Part shown: in pieces, positions 1-8,887 of the stretch | Layout of the letters: each line of letters opens with the position of its first letter | Position numbering within the stretch: position 1 is the stretch's first letter | Program-made: the position numbers and the translations under genes | The notes under the pieces: model-generated | Seen by the model: only the letters and a program-made list of their open reading frames with translations | Databases searched by the model: none | Told to the model about the DNA's origin: nothing | Assembly (NCBI GenBank): GCA_963706875.1 | Contig: CAVPNW010000016.1 | Coordinates: forward strand, 496,001 to 560,000 | Origin: Prado023 sp963706875 | GTDB lineage: Bacteria > Actinomycetota > Actinomycetes > S36-B12 > CAIYMF01 | Direction: 5' to 3' | DNA: 64,000 nt

Positions 1-74
1 GCCTCCCGAGCGCTGCACCCGGACGCCAGCAGGGCGATGGCTGCGACTCCTGCCACGGCCCCCCACCGGCGCAT
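1..74 (-). CDS. N-terminus of a lipoprotein, probably cytochrome c oxidase subunit II (partial)
   Basis: Only the first ~24 codons lie in the window; the gene runs off the left edge. From the ATG at 72-74 it reads a short basic start, a hydrophobic stretch and a lipobox (LLASGC), so it is an exported lipoprotein. An in-frame GTG 33 bases upstream could also be the start. CtaC (cytochrome oxidase subunit II) has this kind of N-terminus in actinobacteria and often lies divergent from a cysteine desulfurase, as here; that identification rests on context only. Confidence 0.55.
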   Translation of the reverse strand, partial: MRRWGAVAGVAAIALLASGCSARE

Positions 75-239
75 CGGCCGGGAACGGCCGGTGCGATCTG
101 CTACCACGTCTGGTGATCCCCTCGACTGGTTGGGCGAATTGGCGCGGTGCGGGCACATCACGCCGGACACGCTGGATGGAGGGAGAGTAGCGCAGGAACC
201 GGCCGACGTGCCACGGGGGTCACCGATACCGTGTACGGC

Positions 240-1370
240 ATGTCGCGGTCATTCGATGCCGCCTCGGGGCTGCCCCTGGGGCCCGAGGCACGGCGCGCAC
301 TCGAGGCCGCGCTTGACCACGGCTGGGCCGATCCCGCGCGCCTGCACCGCGACGGCCGCGTGGCCCGGCAGCTGCTCGACGCCGCCCGGGCGTCGGTGGC
401 CACCTGCCTAGGGGCGCTGCCCCAGGAGGTCACCTTCACCGGGTCGGGCACCCAGGCCCTGCACGCGGGAGTGCTCGGGCTCGCCCGGGGTCGACGGAAG
501 GTGGGGACGGCCGTCGTGGCCAGCGCGGTCGAGCACTCCGCCGTGCTCCGCGCCGCGGACTGGGTGGCGCCCGGCCAGGAGCCCGTCCTCGTCGGCGTCA
601 ACCCTCAAGCTGAAGTTGAGGTCAAGGCCTTCCGCAGGGCGCTGCGCTCCCCCGGCGTGGCACTCGCCGCCGTCCAGCACGTCAACCATGAGGTGGGGGC
701 GATCCAGCCGCTGGAAGAGCTCCACGAGATCGCCCGGGCTGCCGAGGTGCCGCTCCTCGTGGACGCCTGCGCGGCGCTGGGTTCCCTCCCGGTGACCCCG
801 CACTGGGACGTCCTGGCGGGCAGCGCCCACAAGTGGGGCGGCCCCGCCGGCGTGGGGATCCTCGCCGTGCGCACCGGGGTGCGCTGGCGCAGCCCGATGC
901 CCACGGACGAGACCGGGCGCTGGGCTGGGTTCCCCAACGTCCCCGGAGCGGTTGCTGCGGCGACCGCACTCGAGGCGGCCACTGCGTCCCTGAGCCGGAC
1001 GTCGGCGCATCGCGCCCGCCTGCTCACGACCCTGCGCGAGCGGGTTCCGGGCCTCGCCCCGGACGTCCTGGCACTGGGTCGGCCGGACTCCGCGCCGCAC
1101 ATCGTCTGCTTCACGATCCTGTACGCCGACGGTGAGGTGCTGGTGACCGAGCTGGACCGGGCCGGGTTCGCCGTCAGCTCGGGCTCGGCGTGCACCGCGG
1201 ACACCCGCCGGCCCAGCCACGTCCTGGCGGCCATGGGTGCCATCACCCACGGGAACCTGCGCGTGAGCCTGCCTCCGGATGCCACCGAGGACGACGTGGC
1301 CGGGTTCCTGGCCGCCCTGCCCGCGGCCATCGCCGCTGCCCGGGCCTCAGCCGGCCGGGCGAGCTCGTGA
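240..1370 (+). CDS. cysteine desulfurase (class V aminotransferase fold)
   Basis: PLP enzyme that takes sulfur from cysteine as an enzyme persulfide and releases alanine; cytosolic, 376 residues. Visible motifs: HVNHEVGAIQP around residue 145, the PLP lysine in SAHKWGG (Lys198), and the persulfide cysteine in SSGSACTADTRR (Cys318), followed by a C-terminal small domain. I chose the ATG at 240 because the protein aligns with the family from the next few residues; an in-frame GTG lies at 231. Its stop overlaps the GTG of the TusA-like gene, so the two are translationally coupled and probably act as donor and acceptor in a sulfur relay. Whether it serves Fe-S clusters, thiolation of tRNA or another pathway cannot be told from sequence. 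Confidence 0.9.
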   Translation: MSRSFDAASGLPLGPEARRALEAALDHGWADPARLHRDGRVARQLLDAARASVATCLGALPQEVTFTGSGTQALHAGVLGLARGRRKVGTAVVASAVEHSAVLRAADWVAPGQEPVLVGVNPQAEVEVKAFRRALRSPGVALAAVQHVNHEVGAIQPLEELHEIARAAEVPLLVDACAALGSLPVTPHWDVLAGSAHKWGGPAGVGILAVRTGVRWRSPMPTDETGRWAGFPNVPGAVAAATALEAATASLSRTSAHRARLLTTLRERVPGLAPDVLALGRPDSAPHIVCFTILYADGEVLVTELDRAGFAVSSGSACTADTRRPSHVLAAMGAITHGNLRVSLPPDATEDDVAGFLAALPAAIAAARASAGRASS

Positions 1371-1687
1371 CCGCGCCGCACACCACGGTCGAGGCTCGTG
1401 GCGTGCTCTGCCCGGTCCCGATCATCCGACTGGCCCGAGCAGCGGGCTCGCTGCCGCCGGGCAGCCTCGTCGAGCTGCTCACTGACGACCCGGCGGCCGA
1501 GTACGACGTCCCGGCATGGTGCCGGCTGCGTGGCCACGAGCTGGTCCTGACCGAGCCGCTGGATGCGCACGTCCCGGTAGAGCCCCGTGCCGACCCGACG
1601 GGTCCGGAGCCGGACGCTCCCAACCAGAGCCCGGGTCAGGCCTTGCGCCACCTGATCCGGCTCGGCGGCGCGGCCGGGTCCGCCTGA
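1367..1687 (+). CDS. TusA-like sulfurtransferase with a proline-rich tail
   Basis: 106 residues, starting at a GTG that overlaps the cysteine desulfurase stop. The first ~70 residues are a TusA/SirA fold, with the sulfur-accepting cysteine in the LCPVP motif near residue 15; TusA proteins receive persulfide from a cysteine desulfurase and pass it on. After the fold there is an extra ~35-residue, Pro/Glu-rich tail ending in a short basic segment. The last 52 bases overlap the 3' end of aat on the other strand, so part of that tail is coded opposite another gene. Function as the partner of the upstream desulfurase is inferred from the overlap. Confidence 0.82.
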   Translation: MTAPHTTVEARGVLCPVPIIRLARAAGSLPPGSLVELLTDDPAAEYDVPAWCRLRGHELVLTEPLDAHVPVEPRADPTGPEPDAPNQSPGQALRHLIRLGGAAGSA

Positions 1688-2367
1688 CCGACCGGACCGG
1701 GCCGATCGGACAGCAGCGGGCCGCAGGCCAGCGCACCGGGCAGGGCCCGCAGGTACACGGGGCGGGGCACCTCCACCGCGCCCAGGGACGCCAGGTGATC
1801 GGTGCACCACTGGACGTCGATGATCCTGCGGGGGTCCCCGTCGGCAGCCAGAAGGTCGGCCAGGGCCACCACCGCCACCTTCGAGGCGTCTGTGCGCACG
1901 TGGAACTTCGACTCGGCGGCGAACAGCCCACCCACCTCGACCCCGAACAGGCCACCGGCCAGGCGACCATCGGCCCCCCAGACCTCGATGGAGTGCGCCC
2001 AGCCCGATCGGTGCAGCTCGAGGTAGGAGTCCCGATAGCCACCGGTGATCCACCCGTGCGGCCGCAGCGGGTCGGCGCAGGCATCCACGACCTCGGCGAA
2101 TGCACCGTCCACGCTGACCTCGAACCGGGCCAGGGACCGGCGCAGGGATCTCGAGGCGCGCACAAGACCCGGCAGCAGCACGCCGCGCGGGTCCGGCGAC
2201 CACCAGCCGAGCTCCCGGCCGTCGGGCATCGCGAACAGCCCGCTGCGGTAGCCCGCGAGCAGCATCCCGGGCGAGAGATCGGCCCCGAGTGCCACCAGCT
2301 CCTGGCCGTCGGGCATGTCATGCAGGTCGGGCAGTACCCAGCGAGGCGGATCCGGCTCGACGGGCAT
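1636..2367 (-). CDS. aat: leucyl/phenylalanyl-tRNA--protein transferase
   Basis: Transfers Leu or Phe from aminoacyl-tRNA to proteins that begin with Arg or Lys, marking them for ClpS/ClpAP-type degradation (N-degron pathway). 243 residues, normal for the family. Recognisable features: GYRSGLFAMP and LGWWSPDPRGVL near the N-terminus, GYRDSYLELHRSGWAHSIEVW in the middle, then GGLFGVEVGGLFAAESKFH and a late DVQ motif. It lies just downstream of the PfkB kinase gene (9-base gap), probably in one transcript. It converges on the TusA-like gene with a 52-base overlap of coding ends. Confidence 0.93.
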   Translation of the reverse strand: MPVEPDPPRWVLPDLHDMPDGQELVALGADLSPGMLLAGYRSGLFAMPDGRELGWWSPDPRGVLLPGLVRASRSLRRSLARFEVSVDGAFAEVVDACADPLRPHGWITGGYRDSYLELHRSGWAHSIEVWGADGRLAGGLFGVEVGGLFAAESKFHVRTDASKVAVVALADLLAADGDPRRIIDVQWCTDHLASLGAVEVPRPVYLRALPGALACGPLLSDRPGPVGQADPAAPPSRIRWRKA

Positions 2368-2376
2368 GGGCGTGGG

Positions 2377-3363
2377 TCAGGGCCGGGCCAGGCTGATGTG
2401 GGCGCCGATCTCCTCAGCGGCCTGGTCGCCGTAGGCCTCCCTGATCCGCAGGAGGAACGACCTGCGGGCCAACTCGTACTCCTGGGTCCCGACGCTCTCG
2501 ATGACGTGCGTTGCCAGCAGCGAGCCCACCTGCGCACACCGCTGCAGGGGCAGGCCCCACGACAGGCTGGCCAGGAAGCCTGCCCGGAACGCGTCCCCCA
2601 CGCCCGTCGGGTCGGCCTTGTGGGTCTCCTTGGGCGTGGGCACCTGGATCATGTCCTCGCCCCGGCGCTCGATGCGCACCCCACTGGGTCCCAGGGTGGT
2701 GACCCGGGTGCCGACCTTGTCCAGGATCTCGTCGCTGCTCCACCCGGTCTTCTGCTCGGTGAGCGCAGCCTCGTACTCGTTGGTGAACAGGTAGGCGGCC
2801 CCGTCGACGAGCAGGCGGATCTCGTCACCGTGCATCCGGGCCAGCTGCTGGGAGGGGTCGGCCGCGAACGGGATGCGCCGGTAGCGGCACTCCTCGGTGT
2901 GGCGCATCATCGCCTCGGGGTCATTGGCCCCGATGAGGACGAGGTCCACGTTGCCCACGCGCTCGACGACCGGCCCCAGCTCGATGTCGCGGGCCTCCTG
3001 CATGGCCCCGGCGTAGAAGGTCGCGATCTGGTTGGCGTGCTCGTCGGTGGTGCACACGAAGCGTGCCGTGTGCCGGACCTCGGAGACGTGCACGGACTCG
3101 GTGTCGACGCCGTGGCGCTGCAGCCACGACCGGTAGTCGGCGAAGTCCGGGCCGACTGCGCCGACGAGGATCGGGTTCTCTCCCAGCACGCCCATCCCGA
3201 AGGCGATGTTGGCCGCGACCCCGCCCCGGCGGATCTCGAGCTCGTCAACGAGGAACGACAGGGAGATCTTGTCCAGTTTGTCCAGGACGATCGAGTCGGC
3301 GAACCTCCCCGGGAAGGTCATGAGGTGGTCGGTGGCGATGGAGCCGGTGATGACGATCCGCAT
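2377..3363 (-). CDS. PfkB-family carbohydrate/nucleoside kinase
   Basis: ATP-dependent sugar or nucleoside kinase of the ribokinase/PfkB fold, 328 residues. The N-terminal RRGGVAANIAFGMGVLG is the family substrate-binding glycine motif; DPTGVGDAFRAGF near residue 265 is the PfkB signature with the catalytic aspartate (GVGDAF). The substrate is not fixed by these motifs; actinobacterial relatives in this context are often called adenosine-kinase-like or just carbohydrate kinase. It is followed closely by aat and preceded by erpA on the same strand across 56 bases, a gap that contains two copies of GGGTGACCC. Confidence 0.85.
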   Translation of the reverse strand: MRIVITGSIATDHLMTFPGRFADSIVLDKLDKISLSFLVDELEIRRGGVAANIAFGMGVLGENPILVGAVGPDFADYRSWLQRHGVDTESVHVSEVRHTARFVCTTDEHANQIATFYAGAMQEARDIELGPVVERVGNVDLVLIGANDPEAMMRHTEECRYRRIPFAADPSQQLARMHGDEIRLLVDGAAYLFTNEYEAALTEQKTGWSSDEILDKVGTRVTTLGPSGVRIERRGEDMIQVPTPKETHKADPTGVGDAFRAGFLASLSWGLPLQRCAQVGSLLATHVIESVGTQEYELARRSFLLRIREAYGDQAAEEIGAHISLARP

Positions 3364-3367
3364 GCGT

Positions 3368-3407
3368 GGGTGACCCCCTGGTCGGTCGTTGACGACGGGG
3401 GTGACCC
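3368..3407. promoter_or_regulatory. twin GGGTGACCC repeats between erpA and the PfkB kinase gene
   Basis: Two identical 9-base near-palindromes at 3368-3376 and 3399-3407, spaced 31 bases start to start (about three helix turns), fill the short gap in front of the PfkB kinase. Same-face spacing is what a dimeric regulator would need. No known regulator is recognised. Confidence 0.25.
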
Positions 3408-3419
3408 TAGCCGGTCAGG

Positions 3420-3785
3420 TCAGTGGAACGAGTCACCGCATGCGCAGGAGCCGGTCGCGTTCGGGTTGTCGATCGTGAAGCCCTGCTTCTCGATCGAGTC
3501 CACGAAGTCGATCGTGGCGCCCGCGAGGTACGGGGCGCTCATGCGGTCGGTGACGACCTCCACCCCGCCGAAGTCCTTGCGCACGTCGCCGTCGAGCGAA
3601 CGCTCGTCGAAGAACAACTGGTAGCGCAGGCCCGAGCAGCCACCGGGCTGGACAGCCACGCGCAGCGCGAGGTCGTCGCGACCCTCCGAGTCGAGCAGGG
3701 TGCGCACCTTGTCGGCGGCAATCTCGGTCAGGAGGATCCCATCGCTGACGGGAGCGGTGGTCTCGGTGGTGGTCTCGGCGGTCAT
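3420..3785 (-). CDS. erpA: iron-sulfur cluster insertion protein (A-type carrier)
   Basis: 121-residue A-type carrier that hands Fe-S clusters to apo-proteins. The three cluster cysteines are visible: PGGCSGLRY in the middle and SCACGDSF at the C-terminus. The start at 3785 follows an AGGAGG ribosome-binding site six bases upstream; an earlier in-frame ATG seven codons upstream lacks one. In this neighbourhood (cysteine desulfurase, TusA-like protein and the Fe-S enzyme NadA) it is a plausible supplier of clusters, though no operon link to those genes is evident. Confidence 0.92.
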   Translation of the reverse strand: MTAETTTETTAPVSDGILLTEIAADKVRTLLDSEGRDDLALRVAVQPGGCSGLRYQLFFDERSLDGDVRKDFGGVEVVTDRMSAPYLAGATIDFVDSIEKQGFTIDNPNATGSCACGDSFH

Positions 3786-3942
3786 CGGTGCCCTCCTACT
3801 GAGCATCGTGGCGGTCTACATCGGGGCCAACGCGAACACGCTGTGCAGCATTCCCGGTGGTCCCATGCTGACACGGTTTGCGGAGTTCGACCAACCGCGT
3901 GCCCACGCACGGGCGCGTCGTCGACCGCGTGACGGCTGCTGG

Positions 3943-5047
3943 TCAGCCCCTCGACCACGTGCGGGCGGCGCGCGCGGCGGCGCGGGCCAGGCCCTCATGG
4001 TGGGACTCACCGGGCTCCGCGGCGGCGGGGAACGCCGCGGCCACGCCAGCGGTGATCCACTCGCGTCGGCTCACCTCGACCCGCCCGGCGAGGACCACGA
4101 CCGGCACGCGCGCGCCCAGTGCGGCTGCCCGCAACGCCGGCCACGACCTTGCCGCGCAGCGACTGCCAGTCGAAGGACCCCTCACCCGTGATCACGAGGT
4201 CGACGCCGTCGATCAGGCCCGCGATGTCTGCGGCCTCCAGCACCGTGCCGATGCCCGGGACCCGACGGGCACCGAGCCGGATGAGCGCCGCCCCGAGGCC
4301 ACCGCCAGCACCGGCGCCGAGGGCGACCGCGGCCGACCGACCGTCGGCGGACCGGCCCAGCAGGGCCGCCCAGTGGGTCATCGCTGCCTCGAGCTGCTCG
4401 ACCTGCTCCTCGGTCGCGCCCTTCTGGGGGGCGAAGCCGCGAGCGGCCCCGCGGGCCCCGAGCAGGGGCACGTCGACGTCGGTCGCGACCTCGAGGGCGC
4501 ACCCGCCGACGGCGGCAAGGGCCGGGGCCAGGTCAATGGCCGCCAGGTGGGCCAGCTGGAAGCCGCCGTGGGACAGCCCAACGGGGGGCAGTGAGGTGGC
4601 CCCCAGAGCCTCCAGGAGCCCCGCTCCCCCATCGCAGGTGCCGGTCCCCCCGACTCCCACCACGATCCGGGTGGCTCCCCCGTCCAGGGCAGCGAGCATC
4701 AGCTCACCGACGCCGCGCGAGGTGGTGCGGGTGGGGTTCCGACGATCGCTGGGCACCAGGTGCAGCCCTGCCGCGGTCGCGGACTCGATCCATGCCGTGC
4801 GGTCGTCGGTCATCAGGAAGTCGGCAAGGACCGGGATGCCCAGCGGCCCGGTGACCGGGATCGTCTGACGGACCCCGCCGCGCCCGGCACCGATCGCGTC
4901 GAGGAACCCGGGCCCACCGTCGGACAGGGGACGCAGCACCAGCTCGTCACCCGGCGCGACGCTGGCCCATCCCTCGGCCATCGCCGCCGCCGCCTCCGCG
5001 GCCGACAGAGTGCCGGTGAACGAGTCCGGACAGATCAGCACCTTCAC
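3943..5047 (-). pseudogene. glxK: glycerate kinase, frameshifted near 4146
   Basis: Glycerate kinase family: phosphorylates glycerate. The N-terminal part (from the GTG at 5047; an ATG at 5065 is also possible) has the family start VLICPDSFTGTLSA, the GVGGTGTCDGG loop and the DLVITGEGSFDWQSLRGKV motif. After GKVVAGV the frame leaves the family; the expected C-terminus (VPVVVLAGRV and onward to the stop at 3943) continues in the neighbouring frame. Removing one base in the GGG at about 4144-4146 gives an unbroken 367-residue protein of normal length. So this is either a real frameshift mutation or a sequence error; I favour error because three other genes here show the same fault. Divergent from nadA. 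Confidence 0.85.
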
Positions 5048-5133
5048 GAGCCAGAATTCTGGCATCCGCGCGGGCAGCCCGGCGTGCGACTCTGTGGAAC
5101 GATGAAGCCCCGCCCCACGAGGAAGGTCCCGCG

Positions 5134-6336
5134 ATGACCGACACGGCTGCCTGGACCGAGCCGCAACCGACCCCGCTGGCCCTGCTCCTGCTCGGCCAGG
5201 GCACCGACCTGGACACCGAGAAGGGCGTCGAGTGCCCGGGTGCCCTGCCCCCGGCCTCCGACCCCGACCTTGTCGACCGCGCTCGCAGGGCACGTGCGGC
5301 GCTCGGCTCGCGGGCCTACATCCTCGGCCACCACTACCAGCGCGACGAGGTCATCGAGTTCGCCGACGTCACCGGCGACTCGTTCAAGCTCGCCCAGCAG
5401 GCCGCGGCGCACCCCGAGGCGGAGTTCATCGTCTTCTGCGGCGTGCACTTCATGGCCGAGAGCGCCGACATCCTGACCACCGACGACCAGCGGGTGATCC
5501 TGCCCGACCTCGCCGCCGGCTGCTCGATGGCCGACATGGCCGAGATCGGCCAGGTCGAGGACGCGTGGGAGCGCTTCGTCGAGCTCGGGCTGGCCGAGTC
5601 GACCATCCCGATCACCTACATGAACTCCACCGCCGCGATCAAGGCGTTCACCGGCCGGAACCACGGCACGATCTGCACGTCCAGCAACGCGAAGCAGTCC
5701 CTGGAGTGGGCCTTCGAGCACGGTGAGCGGGTCTTCTTCCTGCCCGACCAGCACCTCGGGCGCAACACGGCTGTGCTCGACCTCGGCCTGAGCCTGGCGG
5801 ACTGCGTGGTCTACGACCCCCACAAGCCGGGCGGCGGGCTCACCGACGAGCAGATGCGCGCCTCGAAGGTGGTGCTCTGGCGCGGGCACTGCTCGGTGCA
5901 CGGCCGGTTCTCCGAGGCCGTCGTCGACGAGGCCCGTGAGCGGATCCCCGGGGTCAACATCCTCGTGCACCCGGAGTGCCGCCACGAGGTGGTCCAGAAG
6001 GCCGACTACGTCGGGTCCACCGAGTACATCATCCGGGTCCTCGACGCCGCGGAGCCCGGGTCGGCGTGGGCGATCGGCACCGAGCTGAACCTCGTGCGCC
6101 GGCTGGCCAACGCCCATCCGGACAAGCAGGTCACGTTCCTGGACCGCTCGGTCTGCTACTGCTCGACGATGAACCGCATCGACCTGCCCCACCTGGTCTG
6201 GGCACTGGAGAACCTGGTCGCGGGCAACGTCGTCAACCAGATCGTGGTCGACGAGGACACCTCGCACTGGGCCCGCGTGGCCCTCGACCGGATGCTCGCC
6301 CTCCCCGGCGTGGGCGCGGCCCCCGAGCCCGACTGA
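5134..6336 (+). CDS. nadA: quinolinate synthase A
   Basis: Condenses iminoaspartate with dihydroxyacetone phosphate to quinolinate in de novo NAD synthesis; a cytosolic [4Fe-4S] enzyme, 400 residues. Cluster cysteines are visible in FCGVHFMAESAD, in NSTAAIKAF...TICTSSNA and in the C-terminal CYCSTMNRI region; YILGHHYQRDEV near residue 65 is the substrate-binding motif. The start follows a purine-rich GAGGAAGG about 10 bases upstream. nadB and nadC are not beside it, so the rest of the pathway lies elsewhere. It converges on pspAB across a strong hairpin. Confidence 0.95.
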   Translation: MTDTAAWTEPQPTPLALLLLGQGTDLDTEKGVECPGALPPASDPDLVDRARRARAALGSRAYILGHHYQRDEVIEFADVTGDSFKLAQQAAAHPEAEFIVFCGVHFMAESADILTTDDQRVILPDLAAGCSMADMAEIGQVEDAWERFVELGLAESTIPITYMNSTAAIKAFTGRNHGTICTSSNAKQSLEWAFEHGERVFFLPDQHLGRNTAVLDLGLSLADCVVYDPHKPGGGLTDEQMRASKVVLWRGHCSVHGRFSEAVVDEARERIPGVNILVHPECRHEVVQKADYVGSTEYIIRVLDAAEPGSAWAIGTELNLVRRLANAHPDKQVTFLDRSVCYCSTMNRIDLPHLVWALENLVAGNVVNQIVVDEDTSHWARVALDRMLALPGVGAAPEPD

Positions 6337-6352
6337 CCCCCCGCCCCAACCC

Positions 6353-6404
6353 GCAGGCCCTCCGCGAGGGGCGAGATCCTCCCCGTCGCCGCGGAGGGTC
6401 CTGC
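6353..6404. terminator. bidirectional hairpin terminator between nadA and pspAB
   Basis: Arms 6353-6366 and 6390-6404 pair over 14 bases with one bulged base (CCCTCCGCG with CGCGGAGGG at the core) in the gap between two convergent genes. A third copy of CGCGGAGGG at 6409-6417 offers an alternative pairing. There is no long T-run on either strand, apart from a short TTT after the third copy. Confidence 0.6.
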
Positions 6405-6431
6405 CTTTCGCGGAGGGTTTGCGGTGGGGGG

Positions 6432-7001
6432 CTACAGGCCGGGGGCGCCCCAGATCGGGAACCAGCGGGTGAGGTCCTTCTCGACGGCCAGCTCGTCGCG
6501 GAGCAGGTCGCGGATCTGCAGCTCGAGGACGGTGTCGCGCGTCTGACCGCCGGACGGGGCGAACGGGTAGAACGAGCCCTGCTTGAACAGGTAGACCATC
6601 GCCAGCGGCCGCCCACCGGGCCCGGTGAACGTGGCGGTCGAGCACAGCAGCTGCGGGCCGAAGCCGCTGTCCTGCAGGGTGAGGTTGACCGCGTGCAGGT
6701 GCGTCACCAGCGCGCCGACGTCCGGCGGATCGGTCGAGACGACGAGCCAGGTGTAGCCGTACTGGTCGGCGGTGAGCTCCACTGCCGGGTTGCCCGACGC
6801 CGCCAGCAGGGCCTCGATCTCGGCCTGGACCTCGGCGAAGGCGCGCCCCTCGGGCACCCGGAACGCGACGGCCCCCGTGCCCGTGGCCTCGAACCCGAGG
6901 CTGGCCGACAGCGTGATGGCCGCCGAGGGCAGGCCGAAGATGGCGTCGAGATCGGGACGGACAGGCTTGCTCCGGCCCATGATCGAGTCGAACAGGCCCA
7001 T
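6432..7001 (-). CDS. pspAB: PspA-associated protein PspAB
   Basis: 189-residue soluble protein of the PspAB family, seen in actinobacteria next to pspA and htpX. Its start codon directly follows the htpX stop, so it is the last gene of a pspA-htpX-pspAB operon. The N-terminus (MGLFDSIMGRS) is typical; no catalytic motif is visible and the molecular role is not known beyond association with the phage-shock/envelope-stress system. Sequence is uninterrupted and of normal length. Confidence 0.85.
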   Translation of the reverse strand: MGLFDSIMGRSKPVRPDLDAIFGLPSAAITLSASLGFEATGTGAVAFRVPEGRAFAEVQAEIEALLAASGNPAVELTADQYGYTWLVVSTDPPDVGALVTHLHAVNLTLQDSGFGPQLLCSTATFTGPGGRPLAMVYLFKQGSFYPFAPSGGQTRDTVLELQIRDLLRDELAVEKDLTRWFPIWGAPGL

Positions 7002-7901
7002 CTACTGGCCCAGCTGGGCGGAGATGCGGGCCAACTGCTCCAGGCGCTTCTCCAGCGGGGGGTGCGTCGAGAACAGGCTGGCCATCGACTGCTGGCCGCC
7101 GAACGCCGGCGTGATGAAGAAGGCGTTCATCGACTCCTTGGCGCGCAGGTCTCGGGTCGGGATCGCGCCCATGTCGCCGCTGATCTTCTGCAGGGCGCGA
7201 CCGAGGGCGGCGGGGCGCCCGGTCAGCAGCGCGCCGGCCCGGTCGGCCGACAGCTCGCGATACCGGGAGAGCACGCGGACCAGCAGGAAGCTGACGAAGT
7301 ACACGACGATCGACACGACCATGATGATCAGGAAGGCGAAGGCGCTGTTGCTGTCGCTGTCGCGCCTGCGTGTCAGCCCGCCCCACATCCACGAGCGGGT
7401 GAGGAACCCAGCCAGGACACCAACGAAGGAAGCCACGGTCATCACGAGCACGTCGCGGTGCGCCACGTGGGACAGCTCGTGGGACAGCACCCCCTCAAGC
7501 TCCTCGGCGTCGAGGCGCCGCAGCAGCCCGGTGGTCACGCACACCACTGCCCGCTTGGTGCTGCGGCCGGTCGCGAAGGCGTTGGGCATGTCGGTGTCGG
7601 CGATCGCCACGGCGGGCTTGGGCATGTCGGCCATCGCGCACAGGCGGTCGACGATGGCGTGCAGCTGGGGCGCCTGCTCGGGCGTCACTACCCGGGCCGA
7701 CATCGAGAACAGGGCGACGCGGTCGGAGAAGTACCACTGGGCCCACGCCGAGCCCCCCGCGAGGATCAGCACGAAATACCACTTCACGCCGGCGAAGATC
7801 AGCACAGCCATGAGGACGACGTACAGCAGCCCCAGGATGAACATCGTCCCGCCCATCCGGGCCGTGAGACCCCGATCGGGTGCGTACCTGTTGCGCGCCA
7901 T
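7002..7901 (-). CDS. htpX: zinc metalloprotease HtpX homologue
   Basis: Membrane-bound M48 protease that degrades misfolded membrane proteins. 299 residues: two hydrophobic segments near residues 15-55, the zinc/catalytic motif HELSHVAHRD near residue 140, further transmembrane segments around 150-205, and a downstream ELSADRAG motif that supplies the third zinc ligand. It lies between pspA (27-base gap) and pspAB (adjacent), so it is probably co-induced with the membrane-repair protein PspA under envelope stress. Confidence 0.95.
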   Translation of the reverse strand: MARNRYAPDRGLTARMGGTMFILGLLYVVLMAVLIFAGVKWYFVLILAGGSAWAQWYFSDRVALFSMSARVVTPEQAPQLHAIVDRLCAMADMPKPAVAIADTDMPNAFATGRSTKRAVVCVTTGLLRRLDAEELEGVLSHELSHVAHRDVLVMTVASFVGVLAGFLTRSWMWGGLTRRRDSDSNSAFAFLIIMVVSIVVYFVSFLLVRVLSRYRELSADRAGALLTGRPAALGRALQKISGDMGAIPTRDLRAKESMNAFFITPAFGGQQSMASLFSTHPPLEKRLEQLARISAQLGQ

Positions 7902-7928
7902 GGCGAGCTTGCGAGCCTCCTTGCGGTC

Positions 7929-8798
7929 CTACTGGGTTGCGGGGCCGGCAGGCGGGGCGGCCGGCGTGGCGGGCGGTGCTGGGGGTGCCGGAAGCTCTGC
8001 GGGCTCCTCGGCGATGATCGCGTCGACGACCTCGTCAGCCGGCGCTGCGCCGACTGCCAGGGTCTCGGCGGCCGCACCGGTGACCGCTGCCGGCGGTTCC
8101 GCGCCACCGAGCTGAGCCTTCATGGCAGCCAGCTCGCTCTCCACCTGGTTGTCAGCCGACAGGCGCTCGAGCTCGATGGTCAGCGAGTCCTTGCCGCCGG
8201 TCACCTCCAGCGCCCCGGTGGCCATGAGCTCCTCCATCGCACCGGCGCGGGCCTGCATCTGGGCGGTGCGGTCCTCAGCGCGCTGGATGGCCAGGCCGAC
8301 GTCGCCGAGCTCACTGGAGATCCCGGTGAACGCCTCGTTGATGCGCACCTGCGCCTCAGCCGCGGAGTAGGTGGCCTTGATGGTCTCCTTCTGCGTGCGG
8401 AAGGCCTCCACCTTGGTCTGCAGCTGCTGGGAGGCGACCGTGAGCTTCTGCTCCTGGACGGTCAGCTGCTCGAGCTGCACATGCAGGTCGGCGATCTGCT
8501 GGCTCAGCGTGGACTTGCGGATCAACGCCTCGCGGGCGAGGTCCTCCCGACCTGCACCCAGCGCGGCCCTGGCCTGGTCATCCAACTTGGCCAGCTGCTT
8601 GTCGAGGCTGGCGATCTGCAGCTCGACCCGTTTACGGCTCGTGGCCACATCGGCGACGCCCCTGCGGACCTTCTGCAGCATCTCCAGCTGCTTCTCGTAG
8701 GAGTAGTCCAGGGTCTGCGCGGGGTTCTCAGCCTTGTTCATGGCCGCGTTGGCCTTGGAGCTGAAGATCATCTTGAAGCGCTGCCACATTCCGGCCAT
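7929..8798 (-). CDS. pspA: phage shock protein A (PspA/IM30 family)
   Basis: Peripheral membrane protein that binds stressed inner membranes and forms large oligomers. 289 residues from MAGMWQRF at 8798; a longer reading adds 11 residues without a better ribosome site. Residues ~30-220 are almost entirely heptad-rich helices (coiled coil), as in the family, and the C-terminal ~65 residues are a low-complexity Ala/Pro tail that is longer than in E. coli PspA. First gene of pspA-htpX-pspAB; divergent from the DUF3043 gene over 89 bases, which must hold both promoters. Confidence 0.93.
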   Translation of the reverse strand: MAGMWQRFKMIFSSKANAAMNKAENPAQTLDYSYEKQLEMLQKVRRGVADVATSRKRVELQIASLDKQLAKLDDQARAALGAGREDLAREALIRKSTLSQQIADLHVQLEQLTVQEQKLTVASQQLQTKVEAFRTQKETIKATYSAAEAQVRINEAFTGISSELGDVGLAIQRAEDRTAQMQARAGAMEELMATGALEVTGGKDSLTIELERLSADNQVESELAAMKAQLGGAEPPAAVTGAAAETLAVGAAPADEVVDAIIAEEPAELPAPPAPPATPAAPPAGPATQ

Positions 8799-8887
8799 GG
8801 TTCGCTGTCGCTCTCTTCCCAGGCGGCACACCCGCCGACGACCACAAGCCTAACGCCCCACGGGTTGGCACGACGTACCCTTGGTGC

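Noticed and set aside
605..2203. 532-residue open frame antisense to cysteine desulfurase
   Set aside because: Runs across two well-supported genes and shows only Arg/Gly/Pro-rich mirror sequence.
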